15,850 nucleotides of DNA from Goniomonas avonlea (GCA_003573635.1 QUTJ01031720.1:1-15850); one strand, 5' to 3'; numbered from the stretch's first letter, positions 1-9,998 are shown. A program made the numbers and translations. Notes: generated from the letters alone by a model not told the origin.

Positions 1-90
1 CTCCTCTCCCTCTCTCCCCTCTCCCCACTCCCCGCTCCTCTCCCCTCTCCCTCTCTCCCTCCCTCGCCCCCCCCTCCTCCACCTCTCGCT
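1..90. repeat. CT/C-rich low-complexity tract
   Basis: Plus strand is an almost pure pyrimidine tract of CTCTCC units running to about position 89. It lies downstream of the last PH-gene exon I can see and is probably intron or 3' flank. It continues to the window edge. Confidence 0.9.
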
Positions 91-130
91 GCGAATATGC
101 AATTTCCAAAAACGATTGTGAGAACATAAA

Positions 131-173
131 ACTCCGTATGCGACCCACCTGGGTGGCGACACTCCGTATGCGA
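131..173. repeat. 13-bp direct repeat around a putative splice donor
   Basis: ACTCCGTATGCGA occurs at 131-143 and again at 161-173. The second copy is inside the putative last visible PH-gene exon and the first is just inside the following intron, with the donor (149/148, minus strand) between them. It is a small example of an exon-edge duplication. Confidence 0.85.
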
Positions 174-1919
174 GACTTGAGGCCTTCATTGCCACGCTGC
201 TGTTGTTCCGCACTGCCTTTGAGAAACCCATCCAGCGCATTCTCCAGCACCTGCGCACTTGTCAGGCGAAAAATCAGTCCCAAGGCCTGAAGATTGATGA
301 CGATTTTATTCTTGCGTCGCCAACTTGAGCTGTCGCGGGCCTTGTTCAGGTCACTGTGGGATCAGTACGCGAGCACACTCCTCGCAGTGCGAGATCGGCA
401 ACATATCGGCAACATATCGGCGATCGACCGGGATCGTACTATGAGAGTGTCATAGAATACTATCAGCAATACGAGCCCGCACCAAGCAGCAAGGGACCGA
501 ACCATGACTAAACGCACACCAGCAACATAAGACCGTGCCATCATAAAATGAAATGAGCACCAGCAATGAGAGGCCATACCATCCTGTACCATCAGAAGAA
601 AAAAAACCAGCAACAAACGACCATTGGGACCCTAAAATCACACCAGCAACAAGAAACCGTACCATCTCGTACTTTTCTAGTTCCCCTTGCAGCAACCGGC
701 CAGCTCCACCCATATCCTGCTGTGAGCCTGTCAGCGCGAGCCCAGGCCCACATGTGGCACGAGAGCCATGAAAGGGCATCGCAGCAGGCACTACACACAG
801 GCCCTATGTGTAGTGCCTGTAAACACGCAAGGGCAGCCGCCTTTCCGCTCTACTAGCGCAGACATGAACGGGCAAACGCACTAGTACCTGCAAAAACGCA
901 AGGCAGCGCTGTGGCGCGGCAAGCTGTACACTAGAGCAGACGTGAACAGACAATGCACAACACGAGAGCAGACCAGTACCTGCAAGAAACGCAAGACACT
1001 ACAACAGAGAGCAGACGTGAACGGGTCGTGCATACGAGAGCAGACCAGTACCTGCAAAAAACGCAAGGCACTACACTAGAGCAGACGTGAACAGGCAATG
1101 CACGACACTAGAGCAGACCAGTACCTGCAAAAAACGCAAGACACTACAACAGAGAGCAGACGTGAACGGGTCGTGCATACGAGAGCAGACCAGTACCTGC
1201 AAAAAACGCAAGGCACTACACTAGAGCAGACGTGAACAGACAATGCACAACACGAGAGCAGACCAGTACCTGCAAGGCACTACACTAGAGCAGACGTAAC
1301 TGGCAACGCACGACGCGAGAGCAGACCAGTACCTGCAAAAAACGCAAGACACTACAACAGAGAGCAGACGTGAACGGGTCGTGCATACGAGAGCAGACCA
1401 GTACCTGCAAAAAACGCAAGGCAGCGGCCTGGTGGCGGAGCAAGCACCAGAGCAGGACCTGCTCCAGCAGGAGCCAGGCGCTGGGTCTCATCTCCGGGGG
1501 CACGTGCGTCAGGTCCAGCGAGCTCCACAGGCCCGCGGTCGCTTGCAGGAGCGGCAGGCCAAACACTGCGTTGCTCACGTAGCCCTCGGCGCCCTGGGTG
1601 CCATGTCAATCCTGCCGTGGAATCTCTCTCTCTCTCCCTCTCTCTCTCGGTGTGTCTCTCTGTCTCTGTCCCCCCACCCGCTAGGTCCGCGGTCGCTTGC
1701 AGGAGCGGCAGGCAGAACAGTGGAATCTCTCTCTCTCTCTCTCTCTCTTTGTGGTCTCTCTCTGTGTGTGTGTGTGTGTGCGTGCGTGTGTGTGTCTCTG
1801 TCTCTCTGTCTCTCTGCCCCCCACCCGCTGCCCCCCCAATGGCCCGCGGTCGCTTGCAGGAGCGGCAGGCCAAACACTGCGTTGCTCACGTAGCCCTCGG
1901 CGCCCCCATGTTGAATCTC

Positions 1920-1979
<60 letters not shown>

Positions 1980-2127
1980 GCTCTGTCTCTGCCACTGCCC
2001 CTCCACCCGCTGGGCCCCCACAGGTCCGCGGTCGCTTGCAGGAGCGGCAGTCCAAACACTGCGTTGCTCTAGGCGCCCTGGGTGCTGCGTCAGTGTGCCC
2101 TCTCTCTCTCTCTCTCAATAGATGGTT

Positions 2128-2197
<70 letters not shown>

Positions 2198-3331
2198 GTC
2201 TGTCTCTCTTCTCTCTCTGTGTACCTCACCCCACCCAGCCCAACATTACCGCTAGTCGCTCAATTCTTCGAGCCTGGGGTGCTCGTACCTGTACAGCTGG
2301 AGTAGTTCTGTGCAACGCGCCTCGGAGTTGACTGGGGAGTGACTCCCTGATTGCAGTTAGCACCGCGAGCGCCCACAGAAAGATCTCCTGCTCCAGACTC
2401 AGTGTCTCCCCACCCACCCCCACCCCCCGCGACAGAGCGTTGCAAACCTGAGAATAACAAACATCTTGCAGTGGAATAACAGGCACTGCGCATCCATTAG
2501 ACAGACTCTCGCTCACTCCGTGGTCGGCCTCCACAACGAGTGCTCTGCCTTGGTCTCCTCGCCATTCCTAACCGCGAGTCAGGCGTGACGGGAGGGTCAA
2601 ATCCTTGACGATTTGTACCTGGACGTCTAACGCCAAAGCATCACGACATGACGCAAGCCATTGTGTCAGCGGAGGAAGGAGTGGCTGTTGCCGAGTGTCA
2701 ACGCACGAACGCAAACAATATCCGTTACCTGCATGGCTTGACATGGACACATGATACTAAACTGGTGCACCAAGCGCCGCAAGATTGTGTAACACTGGAT
2801 AAGACCAAATTCGTTGGGCTGCCGTTGGAGAAAATCGCGGATCTGGGAACGAAGCTGCATTCGCTCGGGGTCGCTCCATATGAGCCCAGAAAGCAACGTT
2901 GTGCTGAAACATTGCGATATCAGCTTGTTGAGTTGAGCCAACCAGCTGTCCCGTTCAACCTGTGAAAACATCAACACCTCATGTGGCAAGCCGCTCGCTG
3001 ACCTGGCTGTCGGCTCGCAAGAGCCACGTCGTGGCCTGGAAATGCACCTCAAAATCGCTCACTCCCTTAGAACTGACCGTGATTGTCCGGATGGGAATCT
3101 CAACGTGGTTTTTGCTAGGGTGAAGCTGTACGAGACGATCGGTGAAGAGTTGGTGCTCGTACTTGGTCCAGGAGAGCATGCCAGAGAGCTTCAGCTTCCC
3201 TTCCAACAGCGGCTGACACAAGTCAGCAACAAAGAGGTCCAGGACACAGCCACCTTCTCATCGCCACCTTCCGCACACCATGTTGAGCTCTGAGTGATGT
3301 TTGCATACGTCGGATCAGCGGCACTCGCCAT
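149..3331 (-). CDS. PH-domain protein of unknown family, spliced, 3' end not reached
   Basis: Model exons, high to low coordinate: 3331-3254, 3212-3003, 2959-2729, 2684-2619, 2567-2448, 2387-2289, then less certain 1593-1405, 716-663 and 286-149. Every junction is phase 0 with GT-AG ends; the first introns are 41, 43, 44, 51 and 60 nt. The start is ATG at 3331 (MASAADPTYANIT). Residues about 27-110 look like a pleckstrin homology domain: LLEGKLKLSG opening strand, LFTDRLVQLH, FEVHFQATTWLLRADSQ, then the closing helix VERDSWLAQLNKLI with its typical Trp. PH domains bind phosphoinositides or proteins at membranes; the ligand cannot be told. The rest is helical and Leu-rich and I do not recognise it. 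The PH part is confident. The last three exons rest only on phase, splice sites and open frame, and they sit among repeats. The gene probably continues off the left end. Confidence 0.68.
455..666. repeat. decayed tandem repeat built on a donor-like motif
   Basis: On the minus strand, units of roughly 45-55 bp begin with GATGGTACGG and run through TTGTTGCTGGTG. About five diverged copies occur. The rightmost unit begins at the 3' edge of the putative PH-gene exon 716-663 (GAGATG|GTACGG), so the array looks like repeated copying of that exon edge and donor. Confidence 0.65.
785..819. repeat. perfect 13-bp inverted repeat with 9-nt loop
   Basis: CAGGCACTACACA (785-797) pairs with TGTGTAGTGCCTG (807-819). 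The arms contain the GGCACTACAC phrase of the neighbouring 870-1420 array, so the hairpin may be an inverted repeat unit rather than a functional terminator. Confidence 0.8.
870..1420 (-). repeat. tandem array of about 72-bp units, each carrying an exon-7 3' edge and splice donor
   Basis: The phrase GACCAGTACCTGCAAAAAAC with variants recurs near 891 (degenerate), 971, 1048, 1117, 1189, 1261, 1324 and 1397. Units alternate between an A type (GGCACTACACTAGAGCAGACG) and a B type (GACACTACAACAGAGAGCAG), giving a higher-order period near 144 bp. On the minus strand each unit reads TTGCGTTTTTTGCAG|GTACTGG, the 3' edge of PH-gene exon 7 (ends 1405). The 891 copy matches about 30 bp further into the exon. 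Confidence 0.9.
1617..2225. repeat. (CT)n/(GT)n tracts interleaved with three partial copies of PH exon 7
   Basis: Long (CT)n runs lie at 1620-1660, 1722-1830, 1915-1977, 2100-2116 and 2132-2220, with GT at 1764-1794. Between them, copies of GCGGTCGCTTGCAGGAGCGG and its continuation occur at 1686-1716, 1842-1909 and 2023-2088. They match the 5' part of the intact exon at 1531-1602. The 2023-2088 copy has a stop (TAG on the minus strand) in the exon frame; the 1842-1909 copy keeps the frame but lacks the CAG acceptor. Confidence 0.92.
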
Positions 3332-3459
3332 GTAGTCAAGACTTCGCGGAGCACTCCAAGCCTTTGCTCAAGGCTTCGAGTCTTCGACCCACAAGTTCGC
3401 TCGATAGAGAAACAACGCTACGAATTTTTGAACGCTAGCTAGCTAGCTAGCTACATGCG
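3332..3459. promoter_or_regulatory. compact divergent intergenic region between PH gene and PhoD-like gene
   Basis: Only 128 bp separate the two start codons, so both promoters and 5' leaders must fit here or overlap. It contains a GCTA x5 tract at 3434-3453, 6 bp before the PhoD start, and the stretch CGAATTTTTG at 3421. No clear TATA box is visible. A bidirectional promoter is inferred from geometry only. Confidence 0.45.
3434..3453. repeat. (GCTA)5 microsatellite beside the phosphatase start codon
   Basis: Five perfect GCTA units. The unit is self-complementary as AGCT/TAGCTA, so the tract could fold on itself in the 5' leader. An out-of-frame ATG at 3455 (ATG CGA TGA) lies between it and the chosen start at 3460. 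Confidence 0.9.
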
Positions 3460-5433
3460 ATGATCATGGCATGCCAGCTGCTCCTTCTCATTTTGGCGTG
3501 CGGACTCGCGGCCGGGGCACAAGTTCAATACGATGCTGAGTACAGCTCAACTACAGTACGATTCCGTCTTGCCATGGGATCGTGTTCCAAGGTTGGCCTG
3601 CCTCAGCCATTATGGAACCCTATCCTGGAGCAGCGGCCTTTGGACGGATTCCTCTGGCTCGGTGATGCCGTCTACAATGACCGCCGGGTGCTACCGGGAT
3701 GGTAATGGCCGTATTTCTAGATAATACATACTTGCATGACCGCATTCGCAGGTTTAGGCCTGCCCTTCCGGAGAGCATCAGCGACAATTACAGGCAGCAA
3801 CGCGATGTCCCTGGCTACAAACAGCTCCTTGAGTCAGGGACCACCGTCCTGGGTGTTTGGGATGGTATGACACATGCGCTTGGTGTGTTATTATGTTGAC
3901 CCGATTTCTATCAGACCATGACTATGGGATCAATGATGGTGGAAAGCATTACGCACATCGCGAAGCGAGCCAGGTGCGCTCTTGATTCTTGATTGGATGG
4001 ATTCTGATTGCGTCTTTAATCAGGCGCTCTTCCTTGACTTTCTACAAGAACCAGAAAATAGTCCCCGGCGTCGTCGTCGCGGTGTTTACGCCTCGTATCT
4101 CTTTCGAGGATCCAAACCAACACAGACGGTCAAACTGTTGCTTCTCGACGCGCGATACCACCGGGTGATTACCCATCCAACATTAGATAGCGCAATATGT
4201 AGTTTGTGATCAATTTCCAGCTGACACTCGTGCGAAGGGAGAGCCAGTGTCGGAAGGGGGTGACGGAGATATGCTCGGCTCAGAACAATGGCAGTGGCTC
4301 CGGGACCAGCTTCTGGATAGCGCCGCACTTGATATCCCCATAACTTTGATTGCTTCTGGGATACAGGTATGTATATGCATTGCCACCGCTGTGCTTCTCG
4401 CTCACAAGTCTACATGCAGGTCCTGTCGGATCTTCGAATTAAAGGGGAGAGCTGGAGCGTGTTTCCGACATCCAAGCACCGCTTGATGCAGCTCCTGCGC
4501 GACACAAATGTGAAAGGGGCCGTGCTTCTTTCGGGCGACGTGCACTATGCCGAACTGCTTCGGTATACCTCTGTCTTGAACCATTGCGTTCTGAATTCGC
4601 CGTCCCCCCAACCCCTCCTCCATCGCCATATGCTGCGCTGAAGCAATCTCTCACGCTGCACCTCAACAGTTTGGACGAGAACATGCAGCTCGCGTCGACG
4701 GACAACGGCAGTGACTCGGTGTGCCTCAAGTATCCCCTGTTGGAGATCACTTCCAGTGGCCTGACGCACACCTGCGCTACCATGCTGGGCGCGACCCTCT
4801 GCAACTTCTTGCTCACCTTTTGGCCCAACAGTCTCGCTGTGTTCAAGCCGTTCGTTGAGTGCGTTTGTGTTCTCTGTTTGTGTTTGTGGTCTTGGTGGTT
4901 TGGCTGTAGCGTGCTGGAACTTGATGTTGTTCGTGGTGTGTTGTTGGTTGCAGTGTTTGTCTGTGTGTGTTTGTGCTTGGAGGTTTGGCTGTAGTCAGCT
5001 GCGCGATTCGCGGTGTGTTGGTTGCAGGGCTGATTGTACTCGGTGCGAGAGTGACTACGCGCGTGTGTGAGCGTGAGTTATGTGTGCGAGCGTGAGAGTG
5101 ACCGTAAGTGCGAGTGCGTGAGTTGTGCTGTCTGATTGGCCCTCCAGGTTGAACTACGGCGTCGTCTCAATCGACTGGGCAGCGTCACCACCAGTCATTA
5201 CGCTCTCCATACACTCCGAAAGGTCACCCGTATACAACATCTCGGCGCCTGTTTCATCGCTGGCCCCGCCTGCGGACTCTGGAGCCCACACCAGCCCTTG
5301 TGAGGGAGTGGTGCGAGACGTCCATGTTGGGGCTGACAGTGTCTGGGTGCGGCGCCTCGCCCTGCCCTGTGCGGTGGTGGCCCTCACGGTGGCCCTTGCT
5401 CGGGTGCTGCTGGCGCTGTGTGTGCGGCGATGA
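3460..5433 (+). CDS. PhoD-like metallophosphatase (alkaline phosphatase D family), membrane-anchored, 8 exons
   Basis: Exons 3460-3701, 3752-3864, 3915-3973, 4024-4164, 4238-4366, 4420-4562, 4670-4858 and 5148-5433 join in phase to 433 codons plus TGA. The N-terminus is a signal peptide (MIMACQLLLLILACGLAAGA). Family blocks follow in order: MGSCSK, WLGDAVYND, WDDHDYGINDGGK (joined across intron 2), LLLDARYHR, DMLGSEQWQWL, LIASGIQ, LLSGDVHYAE, YPLLEITSSGLTH, LNYGVVSIDW. The Asp, Asn and His residues of these blocks are those expected to hold the metal centre of PhoD-type phosphatases. The protein ends in a hydrophobic segment (ALPCAVVALTVALARVLLAL) followed by CVRR, so it is probably a single-pass protein with the enzyme outside the cytosol. 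Substrate is unknown; phosphomono- or diesters are usual. Introns 1-3 are each exactly 50 nt. Intron 4 uses the acceptor at 4237, not the tempting CAG at 4220, because only that keeps frame. Confidence 0.93.
4880..5040 (+). repeat. two-copy intronic duplication with internal acceptor-like sites
   Basis: Inside the 289-nt last intron of the phosphatase gene, GGTTTGGCTGTAG occurs near 4897 and 4982, and GTGTGTTGGTTGCAG-like sequence near 4940-4955 and 5013-5027. The period is about 80 nt. Each copy ends in a plausible but unused TTGCAG acceptor. Confidence 0.75.
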
Positions 5434-6260
5434 CGTCGCTAACACGGCCGGTGCTGACTTCACAGACTGGACTGGTGCTGATGGTTTGTGTGCGGGGTAA
5501 TGGTGTGACCTCACTGACTGACACGACGCGTCAAAACTAGTCAAATATCAAGGCTCACGATCTTTGGATATCCAGAGAAGAGCACTATCCGCGCACCATT
5601 GGGCGGCTGTGGCATCACAGACCTGCTGGTGACGTCGTGTGCGGTGACATCACAGACTGCAAGGGCGCGACAGAGTCGGAACCGATGGCTTGCCCCGGCC
5701 ACAGTGCAACAAAGACTGGAACGTTGACTGGCCTCGCACTGGGTGCTGGGGGCAAAACTCAACGCTGCACCTCGGGTGCTGTGGCCGCGTCACACTCTGT
5801 GACAGGCACTTGCAAGTGGGATGGTGTTTCAGGGTAATGTGGTGAAACCTGCACCACGCTGAAGATACCATAAACTCGGAACTCATGTCGGGCCACCGAG
5901 GTTTTGTTTGGTGCACATTTTGGGGCAAAGCTGCCGAGTTACTGTGTGGCACGGAGACTGCGAGAGAGAGCGGGGGGAGTCGGGCAGGGGGGCAAGAGAG
6001 AAAGAGAGAGTCGACACCTGGAACACTGCCCCCCCCCTCCCCACACCCCTCACTCGCCCCTTCTGCTCCGAGCCAAATCGACGATGCCAGAGATCACATG
6101 GTTCATTCACCACAACAACACATCCCCGCCTCAAGTCACGCAGGCATCCAGCAAGATAAACTGGGGCAGTCACACAGGCATTCGGCGATGGGACAGATTA
6201 GTGGTGGTGCACTGGGTTGAGTATGTTCCGCGCCAGCACTGACCAGCACCGATCCAATCC
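5434..6260. other. intergenic, 3' flanks of two convergent genes
   Basis: No gene is supported here. The stretch follows the phosphatase stop codon and precedes the CTF18 tail repeats. It contains loosely repeated phrases (CACAGACTG, GTGACATCACAGACTGC and similar around 5460-5660) and a GA-rich then C-rich patch at 5960-6065. Open frames across 5885-6242 are low-complexity and show no splice or family support. No polyadenylation signal AATAAA is obvious. Confidence 0.5.
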
Positions 6261-6261
6261 A

Positions 6262-6810
6262 ATGTTTAGATCAGCACTTGACGATTCGCACCGGTCCCGC
6301 ACCACTGATTTGCTCTTAGATCAACGATTTGCACCGGGTTGAGGGCAAGTCCATTTGATCCAGTGATCTTCGATCAACGCTTGACGATTTGCACCGGGCA
6401 AGTCCTGCACCACCGATCCTGATCTGATCCAGTGATCGCAGACCAGGCAAGTCTGCCACTGATCTGGGTGCACCGGGTTGAGGGCAAGTCCCGACTGCGC
6501 TGAGTGGTCCAGTGATACGCTGTGGCCGCAGTGGGCCGAACACACACGAAACATATCGCGCTTCACAGTCACTGGCTTAGCCGCTTTGGGATCTAAGACC
6601 ACGCCAGCGGGAGTGATCTGAGTGGTCCAGTGATACGCTTAGGTGATCTGAGTGGTCCAGTGATACGCTTAGATCAGCGTGGCTTAGCCGCTTTGGGATC
6701 TAAGACCACGCCAGCGGGAGTGATCTGAGTGGTCCAGTGATACGCTGAAGTGATCTGAGTGGTCCAGCGATACGCTTAAGTGACCTGAGTGGTCCAGTGA
6801 TACGCTTAGA
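6262..6810. repeat. degenerate repeat field derived from the CTF18 3' end
   Basis: Three interleaved families occur. (a) Copies of GATTTGCACCGGG(TTGAG), which in the true gene is the last codons of CTF18 (6821-6840), recur near 6282 (as GATTCGCACCGG), 6325, 6385 and 6470. (b) A unit of about 30 bp, GTGATCTGAGTGGTCCAGTG plus ATACGCTTA, recurs about six times between 6500 and 6810. (c) Two copies of CTF18 exon 21 with or without its donor lie at 6513-6610 and 6672-6722. All are downstream of the CTF18 stop codon in gene orientation. Confidence 0.85.
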
Positions 6811-8504
6811 TCAGCGTTTAACGATTTGCACCGGGTTGAGCAGATCCCGCATCAGGACGGGGCGCCGCACAGCGTTGGTCAGGCCCTCGTTAAACTTGTA
6901 CCGCACCGGGTGTGTGGAGCAGCCAACCGGGATGTGCGACTTGCGGACGACACCGCCTGCATCGAAGAGCTTCAGTCAGAGCACACTCAAGAGTTCGGGG
7001 AGGGTAAACAGCGATACAGAGGGCGGCAAACGAACAGGGGGGAGATGGCAGCAACAACAGAGGACAACAACCGGGACACGATCACACAAACATGTGAGGC
7101 GGGGTGAAGTGCCACGCTGTGACCGCAGTGGGCCGAGCACGCACCAAACATATCACGTTTCACAGTCACAGGCTTAGCAGCTTTGGGATCCAAGACCACG
7201 CCAGCATGAGTAGAGGAGGGGGGAGGCCGTTTCTTTGGCGTGGCTGTGACACGCGGGGCAGCAACCTGCGGGCACCAATGCTCAGCCCTCACGCGGCAAA
7301 GAAACAAGGCACACTAGCGCGTTGCAAGCACGGAATCACGACGCAAGCAGCGCTCTCCCTGTCACACGCGTACACACTCGCAGCGCGTTTCAAGAATGGC
7401 CTCGTGACGCAAGCACACGCAATGCCACAAGTGGAGACGATGGACTCATGACGCAAGCACACTCCATGCCACATCCACGCCACAAGTGGAGACCATGGAC
7501 TCATGACGCAAGCAGGGCGTCCCAAGTCGAGACAAGGGATTTCTGGGGCGTTACAGGAATGGACTCAGGACACAACACGCGCAGCGCGCAACAAGACGTC
7601 GTGCAGTTGGTCATTTCAGAGTCAACTCGTCAAAACAGGACGTAGTGGGAAAAAAACGCACCGTGTCTCGCGTCTTGGGGGTCGGGTGGCTGGCGCGCAT
7701 TGACGCCAGCTCCGCCTGTCAAACAAGGGTGTCAACCAAACCATTGTCAACTTGATGGCTGTGTCAGGGTCCTGAGGCCGGGCCCTGGCTCCTGTCCCCC
7801 GACCCTGTCTCCGTCTCTGTCTCTCGTCCCCACTCTTTCCCTCTTCTCTCCCTTTCTCTTCCTTTTCTTACGATTGTTTGCATAATCTCGTCCTCTCTCA
7901 CAGACACTGGTGCCAACGGCTACACGGAGCGTCGCCTGAAACTGAGCGTAGTGGAGTGTGTGGAGTGTGGGATGTGAAGCAGGCTCAAGGTGCGGCGTTG
8001 GACCCCACAAGGCCCCACTGGGACTTAGTGGGATGTGCTGGAGAGTTGCGAATAGAGAGATGGGAGTGCGACAACCTCGTGCGCAAGGAGCTGGCGCTGG
8101 TCGTCCGTGAGCTCATGTCTCCCGCTCCCTTCTTCGAGTTCGAACTCGCAGAGTGTGTCCACCGGTCTGCAAATCCTGTCAGGGCACGCCCCCCCCCCCC
8201 CCCGCGGAGCGTTCGCACACAGGAGGCAATTGCGAAGCACACATCGTTTGACAATCAAAAAACAAACAGGAGCACAGAGCAGCGGCACACAACCCAAACA
8301 GAAGCGAAAACGCACGGTTCCAGGACGAATTTGTGGCCTCCAGAAGCCACTTGCGCGGCGAACGGCTTTTCCACGTAGGTCAAGCCGAGCTGGGACATCA
8401 CGGCCACGGCACCTTGTAACGCCGAGAGCTCCTCGGGCTTCATGAGTTGCTTATTCACCTGCGTATGTCGCAGCTCAAGGGTGCGAATTCTCAACTGCGT
8501 ACTT

Positions 8505-8535
<31 letters not shown>

Positions 8536-8551
8536 CCACACACACACACGC

Positions 8552-8605
<54 letters not shown>

Positions 8606-9937
8606 GGCAAGACACGGAGACAAGACAAGAAGACAAGACAAGATGACAAGACAAGACAAAAAGGGAACAAAGTTACTGAGCTCTCTCTCTCTCTCTCTAG
8701 GCAAGACACGGAGACAAGACAAGATGACAAGACAAGACAAGACAAAAAGGGAACAAAGTTACTGAGCTCCCTTGAGCCACAAGTTTGGGAACTCACGTTA
8801 CGAAGCACGGGCGCGAGGAGAGAGAGCACCGCCGGCAGGACTTCGAGAATAAGTGATTCGCCAAGGTGCATCCGTCGCACTTCCGGGGGCATGGACTGCA
8901 GCATTGAGGAGATAATGGACCCGGCCCGCTGTTGGCCCTGCTCGCTCACGTCAGAAGTGTGTGTGTGTGTGTGAGTCAATCCATCAGAGACAATAGAAAT
9001 GGACCCGCTGTTGGCGTTGCTCGCTCACGTGAGAATCTTGAGAGTGAAGGGGCAGACACTGATTAGAAAATGTCAACATTGATGAGCAAAGAGAGAGATA
9101 AACGTGTAACTCTCTCTCTTTCTCTCTCTCTCTCTCCCTCTCTCTCTCTCTCTCGCTTCTCCCACCCCCCCTCTCTCCCTCTCTTTCTCGACTAGACGCG
9201 CATACATGCAGTACGTTGACAGGGCGTGGCGCGGTTTGAACAATCACGGACGTGCGATCCTGCACAGACATACTTCGCACTCCACAACCGCGCACCTGTC
9301 GCAGTTCGCCCTCCTTGCGAGGGTACTGGAGGTTGGGACGTCCTGGCGAGGCCGACAGCATGCTGAGCTTCAACACCAGTACGGGCGCATACCTGCGCAA
9401 CGTTGACTGCCATGACCAAATAGGCACACATCGCACAAGTCAGAAGAGGAAGACCCCTGGTCGAGGCGTAGCACCATGCGACGCAGGAAACAATGGGAGA
9501 CAACAGCAATCATAGCGACGTGCAGTGACAGGATCGCAGTGTCGCACAAGCGAGCCTCAAGAAAGAGATCATGTCGCCATTACACATGCGGTCACAATCG
9601 GTAGGTCCAAGTGAGACAATGAGCCCACGAAGTGGAGACAATGGACTCATGACACAGGCAGGACCTTCCCCCATGTCGCGCACCTGGACAAGGTAAACGC
9701 CTGCCGCTGCTTCACGAGCTTGCGTGTCATGTCCCACTCCCCAAACGCCTGGGCGCACGCAACCATCTGCGCGACACAAGTTCAATATGAAGTTTTTGGG
9801 TTTTCAGACCAGATTCCCCTTCTACCCGCACTTGCCATCCTTGTCAAAAATTGATCGGCTCGTCCGAAAATGAACTGCAAAAACGACATATTGTCCAGAC
9901 GCGCAGTTACACAACAGTACCAGCGCATGATGGACCA

Positions 9938-9998
<61 letters not shown>

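Noticed and set aside
870-1420. Possible CRISPR array
   Set aside because: Spacers are themselves repeated in an A/B pattern, the unit is an exon edge, there are no cas genes and the DNA is eukaryotic.
1352-2305. Long open frames of Ser/Leu or Arg/Glu repeats on both strands
   Set aside because: They are translations of (CT)n/(GA)n tracts and exon fragments, with no family signal.
2648-2965. 105-residue plus-strand open frame
   Set aside because: It is antisense to PH-gene exons 3 and 4, which join in phase and complete a PH domain.
4165-4220. Acceptor CAG at 4220 for phosphatase intron 4
   Set aside because: It breaks the reading frame by phase; the branch motif CTGAC at 4221-4225 and AG at 4237 restore it.
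5885-6242. Overlapping open frames of about 110 residues in the convergent intergenic region
   Set aside because: Low-complexity Arg/Glu and Pro/His content, no motif, no splice partners.
7870-7933. Possible extra CTF18 exon after TTTCAG ([11 protein letters not shown])
   Set aside because: Its natural donor leaves phase 1 while exon 21 needs phase 0, and it resembles no part of Ctf18 I know.
8447-8979. Long plus-strand frame rich in SLSL and KTRQD repeats
   Set aside because: Simple-sequence translation across CTF18 intron 18 and antisense to exon 18.
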